From Acidobacteriota bacterium (GTDB taxonomy: Bacteria > Acidobacteriota > Vicinamibacteria > Vicinamibacterales > UBA2999), in NCBI GenBank assembly GCA_013140955.1, contig JABFRY010000020.1, positions 1-8,226 on the forward strand: 8,226 nt of DNA, written 5' to 3'. A model generated the notes under the pieces. The model was not told the origin of the DNA. It was given only the letters and a program-made list of their open reading frames with translations, and ran no database searches. The position numbers were made by a program, and so were the translations under genes. This document shows, piece by piece, positions 1-7,614 of this stretch. The first letter of the stretch is position 1, and the number at the start of each line of letters is the position of its first letter.

Positions 1-63
1 GCCCGGGATGCTGTGTGAGAAGGCGCATGAAATGCCCTCCGCGCAGGGTCTGGTCTTCTGGAC

Positions 64-90
64 TTGGGCGTCGAAACGGGTGTATATAAA
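64..90 (+). promoter_or_regulatory. Possible promoter of hapCDE
   Basis: A strikingly AT-rich element, TATATAAA at 83-90, stands out in otherwise GC-rich DNA 52 bases before the hapC start. It can serve as a -10 box (TATAAA, 85-90). The best -35 candidate is TTGGGC at 64-69, giving a short 15-base spacer, so the -35 assignment is weak. No other convincing promoter is visible in bases 1-141, which hold no gene I can support. Confidence 0.4.
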
Positions 91-141
91 AGGGTCCAAC
101 CTTCTACCAAATTCCGCCACAACGGCCCCGGGAGCGAGCAG

Positions 142-645
142 ATGAGCAACTACCGCACGGTGTTCGGTTCTTTGGAAAGCTACCAGAAGGGCGGCGTCGA
201 GATCATCGACGACGACCCCAAGAACTACGCGTTCTCGAACTGTTTCGAGGTCGCCTCCAAGTCCAAACCGTACGAGAAGGTTGCGGTTGGAAAGAACCTC
301 AAGTACGTGATCGAGGCCGTCCGCGCCGAGGGCGACTCGCCCTGGTTCGCGGCCGCGCACGATGAGGCCGCCCTCATCATGGACGGCGAGGTCGAGATCC
401 ACTTCGTGAAGCCGGACGCCCCGGTCGTGCCCGACGGCAAGGAAGGCACGGTCAAGCTCGCCGGCCAGCCGGCGGGACGCGATATGGGATGGGTCAAGGC
501 CGGGCGCGGCCACATGGCGCTGCTGCCCAAGGGCGCCGCCTACCAGTTCCGCAATCCCGGGAAGCCCGGCGTGCTGCTGGTGCAGACGATTCTGGGCGAG
601 AACACGATCGAGCGCTGGGCCGACATCTGCCAGACCAAGGCGTAG
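142..645 (+). CDS. hapC: Hydroquinone 1,2-dioxygenase, small subunit (HapC/PnpC)
   Basis: This is the 167-residue small subunit of the two-component ring-cleavage enzyme that opens hydroquinone to 4-hydroxymuconic semialdehyde in the cytoplasm. The sequence shows a single cupin-like beta fold, with a first motif region around residues 72-90 (H73, E75, E83) and a second around 124-141 containing PKG and YQFR. From the published PnpCD structure, the small subunit has a cupin fold but no competent metal site and supports the large subunit. The length fits this family. The ATG at 142 is chosen because GGGAG (130-134) lies 7 bases upstream. The frame stays open back to 64, but that stretch holds the putative -10 box. 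The gene for the large subunit starts 52 bases after its stop, as expected for co-expressed partners. The assignment rests on recognition of the sequence type plus the diagnostic neighbour. Confidence 0.88.
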   Translation: MSNYRTVFGSLESYQKGGVEIIDDDPKNYAFSNCFEVASKSKPYEKVAVGKNLKYVIEAVRAEGDSPWFAAAHDEAALIMDGEVEIHFVKPDAPVVPDGKEGTVKLAGQPAGRDMGWVKAGRGHMALLPKGAAYQFRNPGKPGVLLVQTILGENTIERWADICQTKA

Positions 646-697
646 CCGGCGACCGACACGAGACAACCGAGCAACAGCAACCAAGGGGAGCATGCGC

Positions 698-1672
698 ATG
701 AGCACTGCACAGACGGCCGCGGTCGCGAACGCACTCGGCTACAAGGACCACTCCATCGGCGGGTTCACGTTCAAGCGTGATGAGTACTTCGCCCACATCT
801 TCTACCCGGGCGGACGCCACATCATGCAGATCGACGCGTTCCTGCGTGCGCTGATGCGTGACGTGGCCTGGGGCTTCTTCTACGGCACCGTGAATTTCGA
901 CACCGTCTTCGGCACGGTCAACCACTACGGCACGGTCGAGATGTTCATCGGCCTGTTCAACGAGGCGTACCGCGCCAACAACCGCCACCACGTGGAGACG
1001 TTCGAGTCCAAGGACCTGAAGAAGGTCTTCGAGGAAGTGCTGGCCGACTGGACCAACGAGGGCTTCGACCCGTTTGCCGCGCCGGACGAGACGGGCACGG
1101 TCTACGGCGCGAAGAAGGGCAACAACATCAAGGCCATCACGCGCCAGCGCCTCGTCGCCGACCGGATGGTCGGACTGCCGGGCGACCTCGGCTACCGGAC
1201 GGACCAGGACGGGTTCACGGTCAACCGGCAGTTCCAGGACGTTCCGCAGGACAAGCCCGAGATTCATGCCGCGCAGGGCTTCGAGAACGAAGTTCACGCG
1301 TTCAACTTCTTCGAGTACGTGTCCCGGTCGGACGTCACGTGGAACCCGTCGGTGGTGTCCTGCGTGAAGGACAGCCAGTTCTGCGCCACCACCGAGGAAC
1401 ACGTGCTGCCCATCACGCACGGCAACGATCGTGTCGAGTGGTTCATCCAGGCGACCGACGAGATCATCTGGGACATCGACGACCGCGCCACCGGCCGGCC
1501 CCGTGCCAAGGTCACGATGCGCGCGGGCGACGTCGCCGCCATGCCGGCGAACATCCGCCATCGCGGCTATTCCCCCAAGCGGTCCATTCTGATCGTCTGG
1601 GAGAACAACGACGGTGGTCTCCCGCAGCGCTACGCGAGCGGGGAACTGGCGCCCAACCCGGTCGACTTCTAG
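698..1672 (+). CDS. hapD: Hydroquinone 1,2-dioxygenase, large catalytic subunit (HapD/PnpD)
   Basis: This 324-residue catalytic subunit uses Fe(II) and O2 to cleave hydroquinone between C1 and C2. An N-terminal domain of about 200 residues (with ALMRDVAWGFFYGTVNFD and DWTNEGFDPFAAP) is followed by a C-terminal cupin. The cupin carries HGNDRVE, giving H241, N243 and E247, and a later H288 in NIRHRGYSPK. The structurally defined PnpD iron ligands are His256, Asn258, Glu262 and His303. All four residues are present here and the spacing between them (2, 4 and 41) is identical, including the unusual Asn ligand. This makes an active enzyme likely. The ATG at 698 is preferred over the in-frame ATG at 692 because the ribosome site AAGGGGAG (683-690) is 7 bases from 698 but only 1 from 692. 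It lies between hapC and hapE on the same strand. Confidence 0.93.
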   Translation: MSTAQTAAVANALGYKDHSIGGFTFKRDEYFAHIFYPGGRHIMQIDAFLRALMRDVAWGFFYGTVNFDTVFGTVNHYGTVEMFIGLFNEAYRANNRHHVETFESKDLKKVFEEVLADWTNEGFDPFAAPDETGTVYGAKKGNNIKAITRQRLVADRMVGLPGDLGYRTDQDGFTVNRQFQDVPQDKPEIHAAQGFENEVHAFNFFEYVSRSDVTWNPSVVSCVKDSQFCATTEEHVLPITHGNDRVEWFIQATDEIIWDIDDRATGRPRAKVTMRAGDVAAMPANIRHRGYSPKRSILIVWENNDGGLPQRYASGELAPNPVDF

Positions 1673-1688
1673 TCAGGCCGAACCCGAT

Positions 1689-1749
1689 TCCCGGGAGCGC
1701 GGCCTGCGGGTCGCGCTCTCGGGACACCAACGTCCTGTGTCCCGAGAGC
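1689..1749 (+). promoter_or_regulatory. Two overlapping, mutually exclusive hairpins in the hapD-hapE gap
   Basis: The 121-base gap between hapD and hapE holds two strong stems that share one arm. Stem 1 pairs 1689-1701 with 1712-1724 (13 pairs, one G-U, 10-base loop). Stem 2 pairs 1715-1727 with 1737-1749 (13 perfect pairs, 9-base loop). Bases 1715-1724 belong to both, so an RNA can form only one at a time. Neither is followed by a T-run, so a classical intrinsic terminator is unlikely. The structure could attenuate, process or stabilise the message between the dioxygenase and dehydrogenase genes. Pairing is seen directly; the role is inferred. Confidence 0.5.
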
Positions 1750-1793
1750 AGGCTCCCGAAACACGCAACCCGATATTCCAGCCTGGTGCAACC

Positions 1794-3299
1794 GTGAGTA
1801 CAGTCGCCCCGAAGACCGGCCCGGCCCTGAAGGTCGAGCAAACACAACTGTTCATCAACGGGGAGTTCGTGGACGCCGCCGCCGGCGGACGATTCGTCGA
1901 CATCAATCCCCACGACAATACGCCGCTCGTCGAAGTGGCCGAGGCGACGACCGAGGACGTGGATCGGGCGGTGGCTGCGGCGAAGAAGGCCTTCCCCATC
2001 TGGCGGAAGATGGCCGCCGCCGAGCGCGGCCGGCTGTTGATGAAGCTGGCCGACGCCATCGAAGCCGACGCCGACTACCTGACGACCCTCGAGTCCCTCG
2101 ACACGGGCCATCCCATTCGCGATACGCGCGGTCTGGACCTTCCGCGAACCGCAGCCACCTTCCGGTACTTCGGGGGCATGGCGGACAAGGTGGAAGGCCA
2201 GGTCATTCCCGTCGAGCCCGGGTTCCTCAACTACGTGACCCACGAACCGGTGGGCGTCGTGGGCCAGATCACCCCCTGGAACTTCCCGCTCATGTTCACG
2301 AGCTGGAAGATGGCGCCTGCGATCTCCGCGGGCAACGTGGTGGTGCTCAAGCCGGCGGAACTCACGCCGCTCAGTGCCCTGCGGGTCGCCAAGCTGATGT
2401 CCGACGTCGGCATTCCTCCCGGTGTGGTGAACATCCTGCCCGGCCCCGGCCGCACGACCGGTCAGTACATGGCCGAACACCAGGACATCTCGAAGATCGC
2501 CTTCACGGGCTCCACGGCCGTGGGCAAGAAGATCATCCAGGCGTCCGCATCGAACCTGAAGCGCGTGCAGCTCGAGCTCGGCGGCAAGGGCGCGAACATC
2601 GTGTTCGACGATGCCCCGCTCGACGCGGCGGTGATGGGTTCGGCGTTCGCCATCTTCCACAATCAGGGGCAGGCCTGCATCGCCGGCTCACGGCTGCTGC
2701 TGCACGAGAAGATTGCCGACGAGTTCCTGAGCAAGTTCATCGCGCTGGCGCGCTCGATCCGGCAGGGCAATCCCCTGGATCCGAGCACCGAGATGGGCCC
2801 GCTGACCTCGGCCGGCCATCGTGACCGCGTGCTCAGCTACATCGACGTGGCCAAGCAGGAGGGCGGCAATGTCCTCACGGGCGGCAAGGCACCGGACAAT
2901 CCCGATCTGAAGGCTGGCTTCTACGTCGAGCCCACGGTCGTCGAAGCCAAGCTCGAGGACCGCGTGTGTCAGGAGGAGGTCTTCGGCCCCTTCGTCACCG
3001 TCACGCGGTTCAAGGACGAGGCGGAAGTGCTCAACATGGCCAACGGGACCATCTACGGTCTCGGCGGCGGCCTGTGGACCCGGGACCTGTCCCGGGCGCA
3101 CCGCATCGCGGCAGCCATCCGGTCGGGGATGGTCTGGGTGAACTGCTACAAGCGGGTGAACCCGGGGTCGCCCTTCGGTGGCGTGGGCGAATCGGGCTAC
3201 GGGCGCGAAATGGGCTTCTACGTGATGAAGGAGTACACCGAGGCCCACTCGGTGTGGATCAACGTGAACGCGGAGATTCCGCCTTTCTACAAGCGGTAG
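1794..3299 (+). CDS. hapE: 4-hydroxymuconic semialdehyde dehydrogenase (HapE/PnpE type)
   Basis: An NAD(P)-dependent aldehyde dehydrogenase of 501 residues, a normal full length for the superfamily. In the hydroquinone pathway this enzyme oxidises 4-hydroxymuconic semialdehyde, the HapCD product, to maleylacetate. Visible signature residues are N163 in TPWNFP, K186 in LKPAE (cofactor binding), the FTGSTAVGK loop, the general base E261 in LELGGKG and the nucleophile C295 in GQACIAGSR. The fold alone does not fix the substrate; the assignment comes from its position directly after hapCD. GTG at 1794 is chosen as start because family members begin about 20 residues before the LFINGEFVD segment. 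No strong ribosome site precedes it, and the frame stays open back into hapD, so the exact start is uncertain. Translation may depend on the upstream gap structure. The gene ends 23 bases before a strong hairpin terminator. Confidence 0.88.
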   Translation: MSTVAPKTGPALKVEQTQLFINGEFVDAAAGGRFVDINPHDNTPLVEVAEATTEDVDRAVAAAKKAFPIWRKMAAAERGRLLMKLADAIEADADYLTTLESLDTGHPIRDTRGLDLPRTAATFRYFGGMADKVEGQVIPVEPGFLNYVTHEPVGVVGQITPWNFPLMFTSWKMAPAISAGNVVVLKPAELTPLSALRVAKLMSDVGIPPGVVNILPGPGRTTGQYMAEHQDISKIAFTGSTAVGKKIIQASASNLKRVQLELGGKGANIVFDDAPLDAAVMGSAFAIFHNQGQACIAGSRLLLHEKIADEFLSKFIALARSIRQGNPLDPSTEMGPLTSAGHRDRVLSYIDVAKQEGGNVLTGGKAPDNPDLKAGFYVEPTVVEAKLEDRVCQEEVFGPFVTVTRFKDEAEVLNMANGTIYGLGGGLWTRDLSRAHRIAAAIRSGMVWVNCYKRVNPGSPFGGVGESGYGREMGFYVMKEYTEAHSVWINVNAEIPPFYKR

Positions 3300-3322
3300 C
3301 CTCGCCGGCTCCGGGCACCCTC

Positions 3323-3355
3323 AGGGCCCCTCCTTCCTCGCGAAGGAGGGGCCCT
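3323..3355 (+). terminator. Hairpin terminator after hapE
   Basis: A perfect 14-base-pair GC-rich stem pairs 3323-3336 with 3342-3355 around a 5-base loop. It lies 23 bases after the hapE stop. Only two T's follow the stem (TTCGTG), so it is a strong hairpin without the classical U-tract, as is common in GC-rich bacteria. It probably ends the hapCDE transcript and separates it from the cytochrome gene. The stretch 3361-3513 after it shows nothing else I can identify. Confidence 0.75.
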
Positions 3356-3513
3356 TCGTGTCTCTGGCCTGCCCACCCCACGGCACACCCGACGTCGGGA
3401 GGCCGGCGCCTGCATGCCCCGATGGGAGCAGGCTGGCGGCGATGGAGGGACCGGCGCCCGGCCCCGAGTCCTGCTACGATCCTGAGCGCGTCACAGGCAC
3501 GGGAGGCGGACCG

Positions 3514-3984
3514 ATGGACGGACGGGTGTGGACCTTCGCGCGGGCGTCAGCTGCGGCCACGATCGTGGTCGTGGCCTGGGGATGCAGCGGGGCCGACCGG
3601 CCGCCAACCGACGCACAGGGCCTCACAGCCGTGGCGTCTGTCGCCGAGGTCATGGACGCCATCGTCATCCCGGCGTCCGAGACGCTGTTCAACGCCGTGG
3701 TCTATTCCAACGGGGAACTGGTGGTCGCCCCGTCCAACGACGCGGAGTGGCACACCGTGCGCATGGCCGCCCTCGCCCTGGCCGAGTCGGGGAACCTCCT
3801 CAAGATCGGCTCCCGCCTGCGCGACCGGGAGGCCTGGGTCAGCTACGCCGACGCCATGACGATGTCGGCGATCCGGGCCGCAAGAGCCGCCGACGCGAAA
3901 GACCTCGACGGGACGCTGGAGGCCGGAACAGACGTCTACGCAGCCTGCACGAACTGCCACCGGGACTACATCGACGAGAACTGA
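3514..3984 (+). CDS. Small exported monohaem c-type cytochrome, probably class II (cytochrome c'/c556-like)
   Basis: A 156-residue protein with an N-terminal export signal: a short basic start, a hydrophobic run (about residues 12-22), then AWGC with C24 as a possible lipidation site. The lipobox is non-canonical (W at -2), so cleavage as an ordinary signal peptide or retention as an anchor is also possible. The mature part is rich in predicted helices. Its single haem-binding motif, CTNCH (C145, C148, H149), sits close to the C-terminus, the arrangement seen in four-helix-bundle class II cytochromes c. It should therefore act outside the cytoplasmic membrane, carrying electrons or binding a ligand; the partner is unknown. 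ATG 3514 follows GGGAGG (3501-3506) at 7 bases. The frame is open back to 3358, but that part lacks a good start and has no export signal. It lies alone between two hairpins, so it is probably its own transcription unit. Confidence 0.72.
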   Translation: MDGRVWTFARASAAATIVVVAWGCSGADRPPTDAQGLTAVASVAEVMDAIVIPASETLFNAVVYSNGELVVAPSNDAEWHTVRMAALALAESGNLLKIGSRLRDREAWVSYADAMTMSAIRAARAADAKDLDGTLEAGTDVYAACTNCHRDYIDEN

Positions 3985-4003
3985 CCCCCGCCGTACGCAG
4001 AAC

Positions 4004-4032
4004 GGGGCAGCCCGCCTCTGGCGGACTGCCCC
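4004..4032. terminator. Hairpin between convergent cytochrome and MFS genes
   Basis: Bases 4004-4016 pair with 4020-4032 (12 of 13 positions, one C-A mismatch) around a 3-base loop. The hairpin lies 19 bases after the cytochrome stop and 38 bases beyond the stop of the opposing transporter gene. That position suits a bidirectional terminator. There is no T-run on either side, so termination is inferred from stem strength and location. Confidence 0.6.
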
Positions 4033-4070
4033 GGAGATACACGAGCGCGACGGCCGTGCGCCAGGCCGTC

Positions 4071-5363
4071 TCAGTGCCCGGCTGCAGCCGGCGCCGCGAC
4101 ACGCCCACCCGCTGACTGCTGCGGCTGAAGCTTTCTCGGCGCGGTCTCCTTCAGGAAGATGCTCGCGACGATCCCGAACAGCGCCCCTCCGAATGCCACG
4201 TACATCACGGCGGGGAGGCCCGAGCCTTCGATGACGGCACCGGCGATGAGCGGCGCGATGCCGCCGCCGAAGATTTCGCCCGCGCCGACCACCATGCCGA
4301 TGCCTGCCGCCATGAGTCCCGGAGGCGCGGACTCGGTGGCGATCGGACCGGTGATGAGGGCCACGTTGCCGAGCGCGAAGAAGCTCGTCACGGCCAGGAC
4401 CAGCCACAGCGCGATGATGCTCGAGCCGTCCATCGTGGAGAAGTAGTAGACGGCAATGGCTGCGCCGATGAAGCTGATGACGGCCATCGTCCGGCGGCCG
4501 AAGCGGTCCGAGAGACCGGGCACGCCGAACTGCCCGAAGAAGCCGCCCGCCCCAAGGCCGGAGGCCACCGTCAGCGCCTGGGGCTGCGTCAGCCCGACGG
4601 CACCCACCAGATAGTCGGGCAGCACGCCGCCCAGCACGAACACACAGGCCATGGCGCCGGCCAGGGCCAGCATGCAGAGCACGAGGTTGCGCTGCTTCAG
4701 CACGTCGCCCCACTTGCCGTCGATCGCGCCGTGCGCGTTGGCCGCAGCCTCCATGATCCTGCCGCCCATCGTGTTCTTCGGCTCACGCAGGACCATCACG
4801 AGGAGCACGCCGATGATGAACCCGGGGATTGCCACGATCCAGAGCACGTAGCGCCAGGAGGGGACGATGCCCAGCAGCGCTCCGGCCACGAGCGGCGCCC
4901 CGAACAGGCCGAACAGGGCGAAGCCGCTCTGCTGCAGGCCCTGGAGGAAGCCGCGGCGTCCCGGTTCGGCGGCCGCGGCAACGGCCGCGAAGCTGGTGGG
5001 CGTGTACGCGCCCTCGGTCACACCCATGAGCACGCGGATGAGCACCAGGCTCAGGAACCCGGTGGCCAGGCCAGACAGGAACGACGCCGCGGAGAACAGG
5101 AAGATCGCCGGGAGGATCATCATGCGATGCCCCAGCTTGTCACCCAGCCGGCCGCTGAAGATGGCAAAGAAGCCCCAGGAGAGTCCCAGGGCGCCGATGA
5201 GCCGCTGCCCGTCGGCGGGCCCGAGTCCGAGTTCGGGCAGCATCGTGGGAAACAGCGACGCGATGATCCAGCGGTCGAGACCGACGAGACCGAAGCCGAG
5301 CGCCAGCAGCGCCACGACCTTCCATTCGTAATCCGTGTCCCAGCGCGTTTGTGCGTTGGCCAT
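4071..5363 (-). CDS. MFS transporter, probably for an aromatic or organic-acid substrate
   Basis: A 430-residue inner-membrane carrier with about twelve hydrophobic segments in two halves, the size and layout of the major facilitator superfamily. Motif A is visible in the loop after the second segment as GRLGDKLGHR (71-80) and echoed as SDRFGRR (285-291) in the second half. RVLMG (110-114) matches the motif B position. D30-R31 in segment 1 (GLDRW) resembles the charged pair of anion and aromatic-acid symporter families. Substrate cannot be read from the sequence. Its place between hapE and hapF suggests uptake or export of a hydroquinone precursor or pathway acid. ATG 5363 is well supported: AGGAGGGG lies 9 bases upstream on the minus strand. 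The frame extends upstream to 5471 but without a better start and through the putative promoter. It is divergent from hapF and convergent with the cytochrome gene. Confidence 0.85.
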   Translation of the reverse strand: MANAQTRWDTDYEWKVVALLALGFGLVGLDRWIIASLFPTMLPELGLGPADGQRLIGALGLSWGFFAIFSGRLGDKLGHRMMILPAIFLFSAASFLSGLATGFLSLVLIRVLMGVTEGAYTPTSFAAVAAAAEPGRRGFLQGLQQSGFALFGLFGAPLVAGALLGIVPSWRYVLWIVAIPGFIIGVLLVMVLREPKNTMGGRIMEAAANAHGAIDGKWGDVLKQRNLVLCMLALAGAMACVFVLGGVLPDYLVGAVGLTQPQALTVASGLGAGGFFGQFGVPGLSDRFGRRTMAVISFIGAAIAVYYFSTMDGSSIIALWLVLAVTSFFALGNVALITGPIATESAPPGLMAAGIGMVVGAGEIFGGGIAPLIAGAVIEGSGLPAVMYVAFGGALFGIVASIFLKETAPRKLQPQQSAGGRVAAPAAAGH

Positions 5364-5467
5364 GTGAGGGTACCCCTCCTGAGATGTGTCTGATGTCTGT
5401 TGCGGCCGGATCGGTGAAGGGTGAACCGTTGCCCACCAGCGTCGGATCCCTGACCGTCGGAGGCCGA

Positions 5468-5496
5468 ACACTATCAGATCGCTACAGGCTGTTCAA
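5468..5496 (-). promoter_or_regulatory. Putative promoter of the MFS gene
   Basis: Read on the minus strand, TTGAAC (plus-strand 5491-5496) and TAGTGT (5468-5473) are separated by exactly 17 bases, a good sigma-70-type arrangement about 105 bases upstream of the transporter start. It implies an untranslated leader of roughly 100 bases, long enough to hold control elements. The match is by eye only. Confidence 0.45.
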
Positions 5497-5563
5497 TACT
5501 GCCCGGAGGCCCCCGAGGGGCGTGCGGCCCCTGTGAACGCTTGGGAAATCGCGCTCGACCGGC

Positions 5564-5593
5564 TTGACATCGCGCTTTCGCCGCTGCTACCGT
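5564..5593 (+). promoter_or_regulatory. Putative promoter of hapF
   Basis: A perfect TTGACA at 5564-5569 is followed after 18 bases by TACCGT (5588-5593), which keeps the key T, A and final T of a -10 box. Transcription would begin near 5600, about 40 bases before the hapF ATG. Together with the opposing candidate promoter at 5468-5496, this makes the 279-base gap (5364-5642) a divergent control region. I could not pick out a convincing dyad operator in it. Confidence 0.55.
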
Positions 5594-5642
5594 CCGGTGG
5601 GCCTGTCGCCCCCCATCCCGTCCAGCGGAGTTCCCCGATCCC

Positions 5643-6701
5643 ATGCATGATTTCGTCTACGACCAGGCAGCCATCCGGGTGATCTTCGGCGCCGGCTCCA
5701 TCGAGCGACTCCGAGAGGAAGTGCAGCGGCTCGGCGCCAGGCGTGCCCTGGTGGTGTCGACCCCGGCGGAACTCCGGTTCGCCGAGGAGGCCGCGCGGAG
5801 GCTGGGCGACATGGCGGCCGGCGTGTACCCGGAAGCCGTGATGCACGTCCCCATCGAGACGGCGCGTGCCGCCCGCGAAGAGGCGCGCCGGCTGGATGCG
5901 GACTGCTGCGTGGCCATTGGCGGGGGCTCCACGGTGGGCCTGGGCAAGGCCATCGCGCTCGACAGCGGCCTGCCGATCGTCGCCGTCCCCACCACCTATG
6001 CGGGCTCGGAGATGACGCCCATCTACGGGATCACCGAGGCCGGGCTCAAGAAGACGGGGCGCGACCGGAAGGTGCTGCCCAGGACCGTGATCTACGACGT
6101 GAACTTCACGTTGTCCCTGCCGCCGCGTATCTCGGGACCGTCCGGCATCAATGCCATGGCGCACTGCGTGGAGGGCCTGTACGCGCAGGACACCAACCCG
6201 ATCGTCATGCTCATGGCGCAGGAAGGCATCCGCGCGCTCAGCCGCTCGCTGCCGGCCGTGGTGCGGGAACCGTCCAACGTGGATGCGCGCTCGGACGCGC
6301 AGTACGGGGCCTGGCTCGCCGGTCTCGTGCTTGGCTCGGCCGGAACGGCCATCCACCACAAGTTGTGTCACACGCTGGGCGGCTCGTTCAACCTGCCGCA
6401 CGCCGAGACGCACACGATCATCCTGCCGCATGCCACCGCCTACAACCGCGACGCCGCACCCGAGGCCATGCGCCTGGCCGCCGAGGCGCTCGGCGTGAGC
6501 GACGCGGCGCAGGGGATCTACGACCTGATTCGCGCGATGGACGGTCCCATCGCCCTCAAGGACATCGGCATGCCCGCCGACGGGCTGGACCGGGCGGCGC
6601 AGCTCGCCACCGAGAACCCGTACTGGAATCCGAGGCCGGTCGAGTACGGCCCCATCAGGGAACTGCTCGAGAACGCGTACCACGGACGGCGCCCGGCGTA
6701 G
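5643..6701 (+). CDS. hapF: Maleylacetate reductase (HapF/PnpF type)
   Basis: A 352-residue cytoplasmic member of the iron-containing (group III) alcohol dehydrogenase superfamily, matching maleylacetate reductases in length and motifs. It reduces maleylacetate to 3-oxoadipate with NAD(P)H, the last dedicated step of the hydroquinone pathway. The nucleotide-binding signature AIGGGSTVG (GGGS at 93-96) and PTTYAGSEMT (116-125) are clear. Of the four superfamily metal-ligand positions, three histidines are present (H174, H243, H257, the last two 14 apart as in FucO). The first, normally Asp, is N170. An Asn or otherwise altered site here fits the metal-independent behaviour reported for maleylacetate reductases. 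ATG 5643 begins the family-typical MHDFVY; the ribosome site is weak (GGAG 5627-5630, 12 bases away). It has its own promoter candidate and is separated from hapCDE by the cytochrome and transporter genes. Confidence 0.92.
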   Translation: MHDFVYDQAAIRVIFGAGSIERLREEVQRLGARRALVVSTPAELRFAEEAARRLGDMAAGVYPEAVMHVPIETARAAREEARRLDADCCVAIGGGSTVGLGKAIALDSGLPIVAVPTTYAGSEMTPIYGITEAGLKKTGRDRKVLPRTVIYDVNFTLSLPPRISGPSGINAMAHCVEGLYAQDTNPIVMLMAQEGIRALSRSLPAVVREPSNVDARSDAQYGAWLAGLVLGSAGTAIHHKLCHTLGGSFNLPHAETHTIILPHATAYNRDAAPEAMRLAAEALGVSDAAQGIYDLIRAMDGPIALKDIGMPADGLDRAAQLATENPYWNPRPVEYGPIRELLENAYHGRRPA

Positions 6702-6731
6702 TCCTGCGCCACCCCTGCTGGGCGCGAGCGG

Positions 6732-7610
<879 letters not shown>

Positions 7611-7614
7611 CCGA

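Noticed and set aside
64..141. N-terminal extension of hapC
   Set aside because: It would use TTG without a ribosome site and include the likely -10 box, whereas ATG 142 has a well-spaced GGGAG.
494..1561. Long open frame on the minus strand opposite hapC and hapD (355 codons)
   Set aside because: It is antisense to two well-recognised genes, its product is low in complexity (rich in V, R, D, H) with no family resemblance, and such frames are common in GC-rich coding DNA.
1614..1793. N-terminal extension of hapE into hapD
   Set aside because: The extra 60 residues overlap the hapD end in another frame and cross the hairpin region; aldehyde dehydrogenases of this type start near 1794.
1512..2660. 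Long minus-strand frame opposite hapD and hapE (382 codons)
   Set aside because: Shadow of the sense genes; composition dominated by R, G, H and E with no recognisable motif.
3547..4713. Minus-strand frame spanning the cytochrome gene and the MFS 3' half (388 codons)
   Set aside because: It runs out of frame through the MFS gene and antisense to the cytochrome, crosses the terminator hairpin, and has an arginine-rich shadow composition.
5493..6683. Minus-strand frame opposite hapF (396 codons)
   Set aside because: Antisense shadow of a clear maleylacetate reductase, with no family features.
6689..6725. Possible terminator between hapF and purU (GCGCCC with GGGCGC)
   Set aside because: Only six pairs with a 25-base loop, starting inside hapF; not convincing.
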